Assembly (NCBI RefSeq): GCF_004362825.1
Contig: NZ_SNXZ01000001.1
Span: forward strand, 1,240,001-1,304,000
From: Labedaea rhizosphaerae
Lineage (GTDB): Bacteria; Actinomycetota; Actinomycetes; Mycobacteriales; Pseudonocardiaceae
Direction of reading: 5' to 3'
Length of the DNA stretch: 64,000 nucleotides
In this document: in pieces, positions 24,805 to 32,527 of the stretch
Position numbering within the stretch: the first letter of the stretch is position 1
Layout: each line of letters starts with the position of its first letter
Made by a program: the position numbers and the translations under genes
Notes under the pieces: model-generated
What the model was told of the DNA's origin: nothing
What the model saw: the letters and a program-made list of their open reading frames with translations, nothing else
The model's database searches: none

Positions 24805-25200
24805 CTACTCCAGGTTCGCCGCCATGCGCCGCAAGGTCTCGACGGTGCGCAGGTACTCCTCGTCCGGGATGCCGTCGATGATCCGGCGGCGTTCGGTGTG
24901 GATGCGGGCGGCGACCTCGTCGAAGCCGGCTCGGCCGAGTTCGGTGGTGGTGACCAAGTCGCCGTCGCGTGCCGCCCAGCCCTTGGCGATCAGGTCGTCG
25001 ACCTCGGCTCGGACGTCCTGCTGGAACGGTGCGAGCGCGCGGTCGAGGTCTTCCTGGCTGGTCGGGGCGGCGGCGATCGTGTTGAGGACCTGCCAGTGCC
25101 GGCGCGTGAGGCCGTGGTCGGCGAGGGTGCGCCCGAAGCGGGTCTCGATGAGCGTGTCGAGGTGCTTGAGCCAGTAGCCCAGTGGCTTGGGTGTCGTCAT
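24805..25200 (-). CDS. MarR-like winged-helix regulator
   Basis: A 131-residue protein with the MarR layout: an N-terminal dimer helix (LGYWLKHLDTLIETRFGRTL), the HTH (LTRRHWQVLNTIAAAPTSQEDLDRAL) and a short wing (WAARDGDLVTTTELGRAGFDEVA). The usual Asp-x-Arg wing motif is reduced. Its ATG at 25200 lies 10 bp from the palindrome shared with the divergent MarR gene. It is directly upstream of, and codirectional with, the dioxygenase gene. Confidence 0.8.
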   Translation of the reverse strand: MTTPKPLGYWLKHLDTLIETRFGRTLADHGLTRRHWQVLNTIAAAPTSQEDLDRALAPFQQDVRAEVDDLIAKGWAARDGDLVTTTELGRAGFDEVAARIHTERRRIIDGIPDEEYLRTVETLRRMAANLE

Positions 25201-25210
25201 GCATGTCACT

Positions 25211-25226
25211 TTACATCTAAATGTAA
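25211..25226. promoter_or_regulatory. Palindrome shared by two divergent MarR genes
   Basis: TTACAT-CTAA-ATGTAA is a perfect 6-4-6 inverted repeat in the 27-bp gap between the two divergent MarR-type genes. The gap is so short that both promoters must overlap this site, which implies mutual or auto-repression and near-leaderless mRNAs. Confidence 0.75.
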
Positions 25227-25227
25227 G

Positions 25228-25665
25228 ATGACATCCATGGATCCGGTCCAGGAAGTCGAACGCGCCATGATCGCGATCCGGCGTTCGCAGAGCCGCCGCG
25301 TGCTGAGCAGGCAGGCGGACGTCGACCCGAACTCGGTCGCGGTGCTCGACGTGATCGAGGAATGCGAGCAGACGGGCGAATCCTGCACGGTCGCGTCGGT
25401 GCGCACGGCGTTGTCGGTGGACCAGCCGCGGGCCAGCCGCCTGGTCGCGAAGGCCGTAGAGGACGGCTTCGTGCGCCGCGAGGCCGACCAGCACGACGGG
25501 CGCAAAGCGTTGCTGCGCATGACAAGCGCGGGCCGCGCCGCCCTCGGCCAGGTGCACGAGGTGCGTCGGCAGCGGTTCGCTGAGGCCATGGCCGGGTGGT
25601 CGGTTCGCGAGCAGGAGACGTTCGCGAAGCTGTTGTCCCGCTTCATGGACGGCTTCGCCCGCTAG
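25228..25665 (+). CDS. MarR-family transcriptional regulator
   Basis: A 145-residue MarR regulator with a clear recognition helix (VDQPRASRLVAKAVEDGFVRR) and wing (DQHDGRKALLRMTSAGRAAL) carrying the conserved Asp-x-x-x-Arg type motif. The ATG at 25228 is immediately after the palindrome; a second ATG at 25237 is also possible. It is divergent from the smaller MarR-like gene, sharing one operator. The cotranscribed downstream gene, 10 bp on, encodes the maltokinase-cap-like protein. Confidence 0.88.
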   Translation: MTSMDPVQEVERAMIAIRRSQSRRVLSRQADVDPNSVAVLDVIEECEQTGESCTVASVRTALSVDQPRASRLVAKAVEDGFVRREADQHDGRKALLRMTSAGRAALGQVHEVRRQRFAEAMAGWSVREQETFAKLLSRFMDGFAR

Positions 25666-25675
25666 GTTGGCGGCC

Positions 25676-26233
25676 ATGGCGAAGATCCACCCCGGCGCGA
25701 CGCTGACCCCGCACTTCCGCGACTTCCTGCCACCGTGGATCGCGCGTCAGCCGTGGTATCCCGGCACGCAGATCCCCACCATCAGCGCGGTCGGCTTCCT
25801 CCGCCTCGAGGACCCGGCGGGCGAGGTCGGCATGGAGATCCACCTCGTGACCGACGGTTCGCGCGTCCTGCAGCTCCCGCTGACCTACCGCGGTGCACCG
25901 TTGGACGGCGGCGCGCTGGTTGCGACGGCCGAGCACAGCGTCCTGGGCACCCGCTGGATCTACGACGCCGAGACCGACCCGGTGTGGACCACCGAGCTGT
26001 TGCGGCTCGTCCGCGCGAACGACGTCTTCGACGAAAGCCGCATGCGTGGCGCCACCGAAGCACGCGGCCACCGGATCCACGACTTCGCCGATGCCGAGGT
26101 GCGCATCGAGGTCGTGCGCGTGCTGAACTCGGTCGAGCCCATCGACGACCCGAGCGTTGTCGGCGTGGTCGAGGCAACGTGGCCAGACGGATCCGGTCGC
26201 CTCGCCGTCGTGCGCAGGCTCGCTCAGCCCTGA
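25676..26233 (+). CDS. Stand-alone maltokinase N-terminal-cap-like protein
   Basis: A 185-residue protein resembling the N-terminal cap domain of mycobacterial maltokinase (Mak_N_cap): an early LPPWIARQPWYPG segment, then beta strands with ILHLVTDGS-like and TYRGAPLDGG phrases. The kinase domain that should follow in a maltokinase is absent, so this is a solo cap-like protein, a form found in actinobacteria with unknown role. The ATG at 25676 is preferred to an upstream TTG. The end overlaps the converging dnaB gene by 10 bp. Confidence 0.7.
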   Translation: MAKIHPGATLTPHFRDFLPPWIARQPWYPGTQIPTISAVGFLRLEDPAGEVGMEIHLVTDGSRVLQLPLTYRGAPLDGGALVATAEHSVLGTRWIYDAETDPVWTTELLRLVRANDVFDESRMRGATEARGHRIHDFADAEVRIEVVRVLNSVEPIDDPSVVGVVEATWPDGSGRLAVVRRLAQP

Positions 26234-27606
26234 GCGAGGTCGGTGAAACGGCTGTAGTGCAGCTGGTGCGCGACGGTCACGGTGGCCTGGGGGCCGGCGC
26301 GGTGCTTGGCCAGGATCAGGTCCGCTTCGCCGGCCCGCGGGTCGTCGCGTTCCCACGCGTCGGGGCGGTGGATCAGCATGACCATGTCCGCGTCCTGCTC
26401 CAGCGAGCCGGACTCACGCAGGTCGGCCAGCATCGGACGCTTGTCGGAGCGTTGCTCCGGACCACGGTTCAGCTGGCTGATCGCGATCACGGGCACTTCG
26501 AGCTCCTTGGCCAGCAGCTTCAGCGCACGTGAGAACTCCGAGACCTCTTGCTGGCGGGACTCGACCCGCTTGCCCGACGACATCAGCTGCAGGTAGTCGA
26601 CCACGATCAGCTTGAGGTCGTTGCGCTGCTTGAGCCGTCGCGCCTTGGCCCGGATCTCCATCATCGTCATGTTCGGCGAGTCGTCGATGAACAGCGGCGC
26701 CTCGCTGATCTCGCTCATCCGCCGGGCGAGCCGGGTCCAGTCGTCGTCGGTCATGCGACCACCACGCATGTCGGCGAGGCGGATCTTCGCCTCCGCCGAG
26801 AGCATGCGCATCACGATCTCGGTCCGGCTCATTTCCAGCGAGAAGATCACGCTGGAAAGGCCGTGCTTGATCGAGCACGACCGTGCGAAGTCCAGTCCCA
26901 GCGTCGATTTCCCGACACCGGGCCGGGCGGCGATGATGATCATCTGGCCGGGGTGCAGGCCGTTGGTGACCTCGTCGAGGTCGGCGAAACCCGTGGGCAC
27001 GCCGAGGGAGGAGCCGCCGCGGGAGGCGATGGCGTCGATCTCGTCCATCGTGGGCTGCAGTAGCTCTTCGAGCGAGACGTAGTCCTCGCTCATCCGGCGC
27101 TCGGTCACCTCGTAGATCGACGACTGCGCGCGGTCGACCACCTCGTTGACGTCGGAGCCCTCGGCGCCCTGGTAGCCCAGCTGCACGATGCGCGTGCCCG
27201 CTTCGACCAGCCTGCGCAGGATCGCCTTCTCCGCGACGATTTCCGCGTAGTAGCTGGCGTTCGCCGCGGTCGGCACGGTGGCGATCAGGGTGTGCAGGTA
27301 CGGCGCGCCACCCACCCGGCGCAGCTCCCCGCGGCGCTCGAGCTCGGCGGCGACGGTGATCGGGTCGGCGGGCTCGCCGCGGCCGTACAGGTCCAGCACG
27401 CAGTCGTACACCGACTGGTGGGCCGGCCGGTAGAAGTCGCCGGGGCGCAGCACCTCGACCACGTCGGCGATCGCGTCCTTCGACAGCATCATGCCGCCGA
27501 GCACGGACTGCTCCGCCCCGAGGTCCTGCGGTGGTTGCCGGTCGAGGGCGCCCCCACCGCTCGACATCGCGTCAGGCCCGGGCCCGCGCTCGTCGGTGAG
27601 TGCCAC
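26224..27606 (-). CDS. dnaB: Replicative DNA helicase DnaB
   Basis: A 460-residue hexameric helicase of the replication fork. The N-terminal DnaB domain begins at PPQDLGAEQSVLGGMMLS. The RecA-like ATPase domain has Walker A ARPGVGKST near residue 232, Walker B LKLIVVDYLQLM near 335, and the C-terminal QDADMVMLIHR motif. No intein interrupts the P-loop, unlike several mycobacterial DnaB proteins. The GTG at 27606 has GGGGGA 4 nt upstream. A perfect LexA box lies 25 bp upstream of this start. It is transcribed alone, after the ribosomal protein operon in the same direction. Confidence 0.97.
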   Translation of the reverse strand: MALTDERGPGPDAMSSGGGALDRQPPQDLGAEQSVLGGMMLSKDAIADVVEVLRPGDFYRPAHQSVYDCVLDLYGRGEPADPITVAAELERRGELRRVGGAPYLHTLIATVPTAANASYYAEIVAEKAILRRLVEAGTRIVQLGYQGAEGSDVNEVVDRAQSSIYEVTERRMSEDYVSLEELLQPTMDEIDAIASRGGSSLGVPTGFADLDEVTNGLHPGQMIIIAARPGVGKSTLGLDFARSCSIKHGLSSVIFSLEMSRTEIVMRMLSAEAKIRLADMRGGRMTDDDWTRLARRMSEISEAPLFIDDSPNMTMMEIRAKARRLKQRNDLKLIVVDYLQLMSSGKRVESRQQEVSEFSRALKLLAKELEVPVIAISQLNRGPEQRSDKRPMLADLRESGSLEQDADMVMLIHRPDAWERDDPRAGEADLILAKHRAGPQATVTVAHQLHYSRFTDLAQG

Positions 27607-27630
27607 GACGTCCCCCGTTTCGAGCAAGAA

Positions 27631-27646
27631 TCGAACACAAGTTCGA
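27631..27646. promoter_or_regulatory. LexA (SOS) box upstream of dnaB
   Basis: TCGAAC-ACAA-GTTCGA is a perfect match to the actinobacterial LexA box TCGAAC-N4-GTTCGA. It lies 25 bp upstream of the dnaB start codon, where it would cover the promoter. Confidence 0.85.
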
Positions 27647-28002
27647 TATCACCACTGTAGTCGCCACCCGACGGCCGGGGCAATCCGGCACGCCGTGAAC
27701 CGGTGACGGCGTGACGTTAGAGGGCTTGATCCGCAGGTCGCAAACGACCCTGTGGATGACTTTGGGGACAACTTGGGGATGGTGGCCGCCATCTGAACAC
27801 AGGCGCGGAATTGCCTGGGGACAACCTGTTGACAACCGGTCGGTCCCATGGGAAACCCACAGGTCAGGCCCTGTGTACAAGGTGTGGACAGATTGGCCGG
27901 AGAAAGTTTCGGCGTGTCGTCCAAAAGGTGTACTCGGCGTGTCGCGGTGACCGCTCACCCGATCGAGGGATGGGTGGTTATCCACAAGTCGCCGTACACG
28001 CC
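27647..28002. other. Gene-free dnaB-rplI gap with DnaA-box-like motifs
   Basis: About 440 bp lie between the dnaB start and the rplI stop. It contains TTATCCACA (27978-27986, a perfect E. coli-type DnaA box), TGTGGATGA (27751-27759), TGTGGACAG (27883-27891) and several GGGGACAAC phrases. No open frame shows coding character. It may bind DnaA near the dnaB promoter, but it lacks the dense box array of an actinobacterial oriC. Confidence 0.5.
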
Positions 28003-28037
28003 AGCGACCGCCCTGCCGGGTGGCGAGGGCGGTCGCT
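28003..28037 (-). terminator. Terminator of rpsF-ssb-rpsR-rplI operon
   Basis: Perfect 12-base arms (28003-28014 and 28026-28037) flank an 11-base loop, 14 bp after the rplI stop. On the minus strand the stem is followed by GGCGTGTACG rather than a U-tract. Confidence 0.8.
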
Positions 28038-28050
28038 GAGCGTGACGAAT

Positions 28051-28503
28051 CTAGTTCGCGGAGACCTCGACCTTGAAGGACGCGGTCACCTCGGGGTGCA
28101 GCCGCACGCTGACCGCGTGCTTGCCCACCGTCTTGATGTGCCCGGACACCTCGAGGGTGCGCCGGTCGAGCGCGGGGCCGCCGGCCTGCTTCACCGCGTT
28201 CACGATGTCCGCACCGGTGACCGAGCCGAACAGCTTGCCGGAGCCGGCCGCGGCCTTCGCCTTGAGCGGCACGACCTCGAGCGCCTCGATGCTCGCCTTG
28301 AGCTCCTTGGCGTGCTCGAGACCCTTGACCTTGCGGGCCTCCTGCGAACGGCGGATCGCCTGGACCTGCTTCTCCGCACCCTTGCTGGCGACGATCGCCA
28401 GGTTGCGGGGCAGCAGGTAGTTGCGGCCGTATCCGTCCTTGACCTCGACGGTGTCGCCGGGGCCGCCCAGACCGCTGACGTCAGCGGTGAGAATCAGCTT
28501 CAT
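28051..28503 (-). CDS. rplI: 50S ribosomal protein L9
   Basis: A 150-residue L9. The N-terminal rRNA-binding domain ([32 protein letters not shown]) is followed by the long connecting helix ([21 protein letters not shown]) and the C-terminal domain. The ATG at 28503 has AGGAGG 6 nt upstream; the GTG three bases earlier is less well spaced. It is the last gene of the rpsF-ssb-rpsR-rplI operon, the universal bacterial order. Confidence 0.98.
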   Translation of the reverse strand: MKLILTADVSGLGGPGDTVEVKDGYGRNYLLPRNLAIVASKGAEKQVQAIRRSQEARKVKGLEHAKELKASIEALEVVPLKAKAAAGSGKLFGSVTGADIVNAVKQAGGPALDRRTLEVSGHIKTVGKHAVSVRLHPEVTASFKVEVSAN

Positions 28504-28517
28504 CACGCGCCTCCTGA

Positions 28518-28766
28518 TCAGCGAGCGGTCGAGGTGTAGGGCAGCAGCGCCATCTCGCGGGCGTTCTTGACGGCCACCGCGACGTCACGCTGGTGCTGGC
28601 TGCAGTTGCCGGTCACGCGACGCGCGCGGATCTTGCCGCGGTCGGAGATGTACTTCCGCAGCAGGGTGGTGTCCTTGTAGTCGATGTTCTGGGGACGGTT
28701 CTTCTTCTCGTCCTTGCAGAACACGCAAACCTTCTTCTTGGGCTTGCGCACAGGTGGCTTGGCCAC
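28518..28766 (-). CDS. rpsR: 30S ribosomal protein S18
   Basis: An 82-residue S18 with the conserved core [29 protein letters not shown]. The N-terminal part keeps a CVFC pair plus a later Cys and His, the zinc-ribbon (C+) form of S18; many actinobacteria also carry a C- paralogue used under zinc starvation, which is not in this window. It lies between ssb and rplI. S18 pairs with S6 on the ribosome and, with S6, probably controls the operon through the rpsF leader. Confidence 0.98.
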   Translation of the reverse strand: MAKPPVRKPKKKVCVFCKDEKKNRPQNIDYKDTTLLRKYISDRGKIRARRVTGNCSQHQRDVAVAVKNAREMALLPYTSTAR

Positions 28767-28805
28767 GGTTCTACTCCTGTGGGTAACGCGTATGTGGTCT
28801 GAGTT

Positions 28806-29312
28806 TTAGAAGGGAGGCTCGTCGTCGAAGCCGCCGCCGCCCCCGCCGCCACCGGCGGGCGGGGCCGAGCCCCACGGGTCGTCGGCGGGCGGAGCGGACT
28901 GACCGCCGCCACCGCCACCGCCGCCGAAGCCGCCGCCTCCACCGCCACGACTGACCTTGTTCACCTTGGCCGTCGCGTAGCGCAGGGACGGGCCGACCTC
29001 GTCGACGTCCATCTCGACAACCGTGCGCTTCTCGCCTTCACGGGTCTCGAACGACCGCTGCTTGAGCCTGCCGCTGACGATCACCCGCGCGCCGCGGGTG
29101 AGCGACTCGGCCACGTTCTCCGCGGCCTGGCGCCAGATGCTGCAGCGCATGAACAGCGCTTCGCCGTCCTTCCACTCGCCGGACTGGCGGTCGAAGGTGC
29201 GCGGCGTGGAGGCGACCGTGAAGCTCGCCACCGCCGCCCCGGACGGGGTGAAGCGCAGTTCCGGATCGGCCGTCAGGTTCCCGACCACGGTGATCGTCGT
29301 CTCGCCTGCCAT
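28806..29312 (-). CDS. ssb: Single-stranded DNA-binding protein
   Basis: A 168-residue SSB. The OB-fold covers residues 1-115 ([48 protein letters not shown]). A glycine-rich linker follows and the protein ends in the acidic tip DDEPPF, which recruits RecO, PriA, PolIII chi and other partners. The ATG at 29312 gives the standard N-terminus MAGETTIT. It lies 16 bp downstream of rpsF in the ribosomal operon. Confidence 0.97.
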   Translation of the reverse strand: MAGETTITVVGNLTADPELRFTPSGAAVASFTVASTPRTFDRQSGEWKDGEALFMRCSIWRQAAENVAESLTRGARVIVSGRLKQRSFETREGEKRTVVEMDVDEVGPSLRYATAKVNKVSRGGGGGGFGGGGGGGGQSAPPADDPWGSAPPAGGGGGGGGFDDEPPF

Positions 29313-29328
29313 CGCCGAACCCCTTGCC

Positions 29329-29637
29329 TCAGGCCGCCGCGGCCTTGCGCGGGAGCTCCCGGCGCATGACCTTGGTACGGAGCACGGACTCGTTGAGCGA
29401 GAGCTGGCGGTCGAGTTCCTTGACCGCGTCCGGCTCGGCGTTGAGGTCGAGGACGGCGTAGATGCCCTCGGCGTGCTTGTTGATCTCGAACGCGAGGCGG
29501 CGCTTGCCCCAGACGTCGACCTTCTCGATGGCTCCACCCGATGTGCGGATCACGTTGAGGAACGTGTCCAGCGACGGTGCGACAGTGCGCTCGTCGAGAC
29601 TGGGGTCGAGGATGACCATCACTTCGTAATGACGCAT
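29329..29637 (-). CDS. rpsF: 30S ribosomal protein S6
   Basis: A 102-residue S6 ([19 protein letters not shown]... [25 protein letters not shown]). The ATG at 29637 is 12-13 nt after the AGGAGG, which itself pairs with an upstream CCUCCU in the leader; a GTG nine bases earlier is too close to the ribosome site. It is the first gene of rpsF-ssb-rpsR-rplI. Confidence 0.97.
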   Translation of the reverse strand: MRHYEVMVILDPSLDERTVAPSLDTFLNVIRTSGGAIEKVDVWGKRRLAFEINKHAEGIYAVLDLNAEPDAVKELDRQLSLNESVLRTKVMRRELPRKAAAA

Positions 29638-29649
29638 GTAGACCACTCA

Positions 29650-29692
29650 CCTCCTGTGGACTCGGCGGCCACGGACTTTCCGTGGCAGGAGG
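29650..29692 (-). promoter_or_regulatory. Probable S6:S18 autoregulatory leader
   Basis: In the rpsF 5' UTR a perfect hairpin GCCACGGA-AAG-TCCGTGGC (29668-29686) is nested inside a CCTCCT/AGGAGG pairing whose 3' arm is the rpsF ribosome-binding site. The single-stranded side holds CCGCCG. Hairpin, CCG-containing bulge and sequestered Shine-Dalgarno match the known bacterial S6:S18 leader, in which the S6-S18 complex binds to shut off translation. Confidence 0.75.
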
Positions 29693-29722
29693 GTCGTCGC
29701 GTCAGCAACGCGACACAGGGTA

Positions 29723-30568
29723 TCAAGCCCTGCGCAGGACCCACGTGCGGACCAGGGTGCCAGTAACCACCGACAGCGCGAGCACCGCCAGCAACACCGG
29801 CAGGCCGATGCCGTCGGGGTGGCTCACGGGCAGCACCTCGGCATTGCCCGCGGTGCGCAGGCCCTGGTCGTCGTGGGCGCCGACCAGGCCGAACTGGGGC
29901 GTGTAGCCGGGCACCGCGCTGCCGTAGCGGGCCGAGGGCGACGGCGACCACGCGCCGGGTGCGGCGGCCGGGATGCCGCTGTAGTCGCGCAGCGGGGTGC
30001 GGCCGGTGAGCTTCTCCGGTGTGTAGAGCCAGAGCTGATCGGGGTTCTTGTAGCCCGCGCCCGCGACGCCGGTACCCGGGTTGCCGGTGGCGTCGCCCGG
30101 GCCCTGGTCGCCGGCGCCGTCCTGGCCGGCCTCCGTCGGGTTGATCGCCATGCCGCAGTTGTCGGTGACGATCTTGCGCAACGCGGCGAGCCCGGCGTCC
30201 TTGTTGGACGCGAACTGCGGCAGCGACGCGGCAGCGGGCACCACGACATCGGCAATGGCCTTGCCGGTGATCACCGGGTCGTCGCCGACCGTGCCGACCG
30301 GCAGAGCGGGACCGAGGTTGAACGCGGTCGAACCGGCGAGCGCGTTGACCGTGGGCAGGCTCTTCGCCGTCGCCTGGATGGCGTCGCCGACGAAGCCGGA
30401 CACCGCGAGCCTGCTGAGCTGGACCGGCCGGCCGTTCGCGGCGTGGACGTCCTGCTTGCAGTTGAGCGCGAGGTAGGCCAGCGGGGCGGCCGCCGACGTG
30501 GTCGCCGCGCCCGCCAACGCGCAGGCAGACGCCAGCAGTCCCACCAGGGCCGCGGCGATTCGGCGCAC
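29723..30568 (-). CDS. Anchored secreted protein, paralogue 1
   Basis: A 281-residue protein with a signal peptide (residues 1-27), a central Ala/Gly/Pro-rich part with two Cys (LNCKQ and TDNCG) that may form a disulfide, and a C-terminal membrane helix followed by RTWVLRRA. It shares with the next gene upstream the motif RYGS-VPGY-PQFG and the C-terminal segment LPVLLAVLALS-VT-LVRTWVLRR, so the two are tandem duplicates. No enzymatic motif. It is followed 85 bp later by the rpsF start in the same direction. Unknown function; likely cell envelope. Confidence 0.75.
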   Translation of the reverse strand: MRRIAAALVGLLASACALAGAATTSAAAPLAYLALNCKQDVHAANGRPVQLSRLAVSGFVGDAIQATAKSLPTVNALAGSTAFNLGPALPVGTVGDDPVITGKAIADVVVPAAASLPQFASNKDAGLAALRKIVTDNCGMAINPTEAGQDGAGDQGPGDATGNPGTGVAGAGYKNPDQLWLYTPEKLTGRTPLRDYSGIPAAAPGAWSPSPSARYGSAVPGYTPQFGLVGAHDDQGLRTAGNAEVLPVSHPDGIGLPVLLAVLALSVVTGTLVRTWVLRRA

Positions 30569-30605
30569 CTGCTGTCTACCCCCGACGGTGTCGTCTCGTG
30601 TGCGG

Positions 30606-31625
30606 TCAGCTTGCGATCGTACGACGTAGCACCCACGTGCGGACCAGGGCCGCCGTCACGCCGGACAGGGCGAGCACCGCGAGCAGCACCGGGAACGCCA
30701 CCCGGTCACCCGAAGGCGCGTCGAGCGCCTCGGCGTGACCGGCCGCCTCGACGCCGTCGGGCTGGCCGTTGCCGCCGAGGATGCCGAACTGCGGTGAGTA
30801 CCCCGGAACGGAGCTGCCGTACTGGGCGCCCGGCGTCGGCGAGAAGAGGCCGGGCTGCGCGAACGGGAGGTTCGCGTACATGGCCATGGGCGAGCGGCCG
30901 AAGTTGTAGGGCAGGCCGTTCGGGTCGTACAGCTGCACGTCGCCGAGGCCCAGGCCGCCGACGACCGGGTTGTTGGCGTGCGGCATCTGGGTCACCGGGC
31001 CGTTGCCGCTGCCAGCGCCGGAGCCGCCGCCACTGCCGCCACCGCCGGGACCGGTCGAGCCGCCACCGCCACCGCCGCCGGAACCACCCGCACCGGGGAT
31101 GCCGAGCTTCTTCTGGACGTCGGTCGAACCCTGCTCCACCGCGGCCGAGCCGTCCTGGGCGACGCCGCCGACGTCGTTGGCGACCGTCACGGTCACGCCG
31201 CAGAGCGAGGTCAGCGTCTGCTGGACGCTGCCGACGATCAGACCGAGCACCGGGCCGAGCAGCGGGATCTTCTTGAGCTGCGTGACGACCTGGGTGGCGA
31301 TCGTGCCGCCGGTGATGACGGTGGTGCCGTTCTGCACGCCACCGATCGGGATCGGCGGGAGCGCGTTGAACAGGTCGGTGAAGGGCTTCTTCAGCGGCGG
31401 CCCGAGGATCGGCACCGCACCGATGATGTTCGCGACCGGCTGCACGACCGCGCTGGTGCTGAGCTGGATCGGCTGGCCAGGGGTGCCTTCGATGGTGGTC
31501 GAGCAGTCGCCGACGACGATCGGCGACGACGCTTGCGCGGTCCCGGAGGTCGCCGTGAGCCCGGCCATCGCAACGCCGAGAACGAGCGCACCCGCGCCCG
31601 CCAACGCTCCGAAGCGCCGTCGCAT
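30606..31625 (-). CDS. Anchored secreted protein, paralogue 2
   Basis: A 339-residue relative of the preceding protein, with a signal peptide (about residues 1-33), two Cys (VGDCST and TSLCGV), a Gly/Ser linker near residues 195-225, the shared YGSSVPGYSPQFG motif and the same C-terminal membrane helix ending in RTWVLRRTIAS. GGAGG lies 4 nt before the ATG at 31625. It lies 37 bp upstream of its paralogue and is probably cotranscribed with it. Confidence 0.75.
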   Translation of the reverse strand: MRRRFGALAGAGALVLGVAMAGLTATSGTAQASSPIVVGDCSTTIEGTPGQPIQLSTSAVVQPVANIIGAVPILGPPLKKPFTDLFNALPPIPIGGVQNGTTVITGGTIATQVVTQLKKIPLLGPVLGLIVGSVQQTLTSLCGVTVTVANDVGGVAQDGSAAVEQGSTDVQKKLGIPGAGGSGGGGGGGSTGPGGGGSGGGSGAGSGNGPVTQMPHANNPVVGGLGLGDVQLYDPNGLPYNFGRSPMAMYANLPFAQPGLFSPTPGAQYGSSVPGYSPQFGILGGNGQPDGVEAAGHAEALDAPSGDRVAFPVLLAVLALSGVTAALVRTWVLRRTIAS

Positions 31626-31750
31626 GGTTCCTCCGGTACTGCCGAGTAGGTTCACTCGATTAAACGACAGTAACCGCCGAACGTGACGCGGACCAGCCCA
31701 GATTGTGTACCCCCTACTTCTGTCGGTGGTGGCGACTACCCTCGTCGCCC

Positions 31751-32527
31751 ATGAGGATCGGTGCGCACGTCCGGGACGACAAGCCGCTGGAGACCGCCAA
31801 GGACCGCGGCGCTGACGTCGTGCAGTTCTTCCTGGCCGACCCGCAGGACTGGAAGGCGCCCAAGCCGCACCCGCAGGCGGCCGCGCTGGCCGAGGCCGGG
31901 ATCGACGTCTTCATCCACTCGCCCTACGTGCTGAACGTGGCTTCGACGAACAACCGCATCCGGATGCCGTCGCGCAAGCTGGTCGCCCAGCACGCGGCCG
32001 CGGCCAAGGAGGTCGGTGCGCTCGGGCTGGTCGTGCACGGCGGCCACGTCACCCGGACCGACGACCCGGCCAAGGGCCTGGAGAACTGGCGCAAGCTCTT
32101 CCAGCGGCAGGCCGACGCGGGCGGCTTCGGGGTGCCGATCCTGATCGAGAACACCGCGGGCGGCGACAACGCGATGGCCCGCCGGTTCGACATGCTCGCC
32201 CGGCTCTGGGACGAGGTGGCCGAGTTCGGCGCCGGGTTCTGCCTCGACACGTGCCACGCGTTCGCCGCGGGCGAGGACCTGGTCGGCATCGTCGACCGGG
32301 TGAAGGCGATCACCGGCCGGATCGACCTCGTGCACCTCAACAACTCCCGCGACGAGTTCGACTCGGCGATGGACCGGCACGCCAACATCCACTCCGGCAC
32401 CATCGACCCGGAGCAGCTGGCCGAGGTGGTCCGCACGGCGGGTGCGCCGGTCATCGTGGAGACCCCGAACGAGGGCCAGGCCAAGGACATCGCGTTCCTG
32501 CGCGAGGCGGTCGCGGGCGCGGGATGA
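31751..32527 (+). CDS. nfo: Deoxyribonuclease IV (AP endonuclease family 2)
   Basis: A 258-residue TIM-barrel AP endonuclease, which cleaves DNA at abasic sites using three Zn ions in base-excision repair. Zinc-ligand motifs are in order: HSPYVLNVAS (His near 57), VVHGGHV (His near 97), LIENTAGG (Glu near 133), CLDTCHAFAAG (Asp-x-x-His near 170), HLNNSRDEFDS with HANIHSGTI near 215-225, and VIVETPNE near the end. Length is slightly shorter than E. coli Nfo. The ATG at 31751 fits the conserved MRIGAHV start. The stop overlaps the DUF3052 start as ATGA. Confidence 0.93.
   Translation: MRIGAHVRDDKPLETAKDRGADVVQFFLADPQDWKAPKPHPQAAALAEAGIDVFIHSPYVLNVASTNNRIRMPSRKLVAQHAAAAKEVGALGLVVHGGHVTRTDDPAKGLENWRKLFQRQADAGGFGVPILIENTAGGDNAMARRFDMLARLWDEVAEFGAGFCLDTCHAFAAGEDLVGIVDRVKAITGRIDLVHLNNSRDEFDSAMDRHANIHSGTIDPEQLAEVVRTAGAPVIVETPNEGQAKDIAFLREAVAGAG

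Noticed and set aside
26224-27606. Intein in dnaB
   Set aside because: The P-loop and all helicase motifs are continuous and the length is that of an uninterrupted DnaB.
27647-28050. Chromosomal origin of replication
   Set aside because: Only one perfect and a few degenerate DnaA boxes, no AT-rich unwinding region and no dnaA/dnaN nearby.
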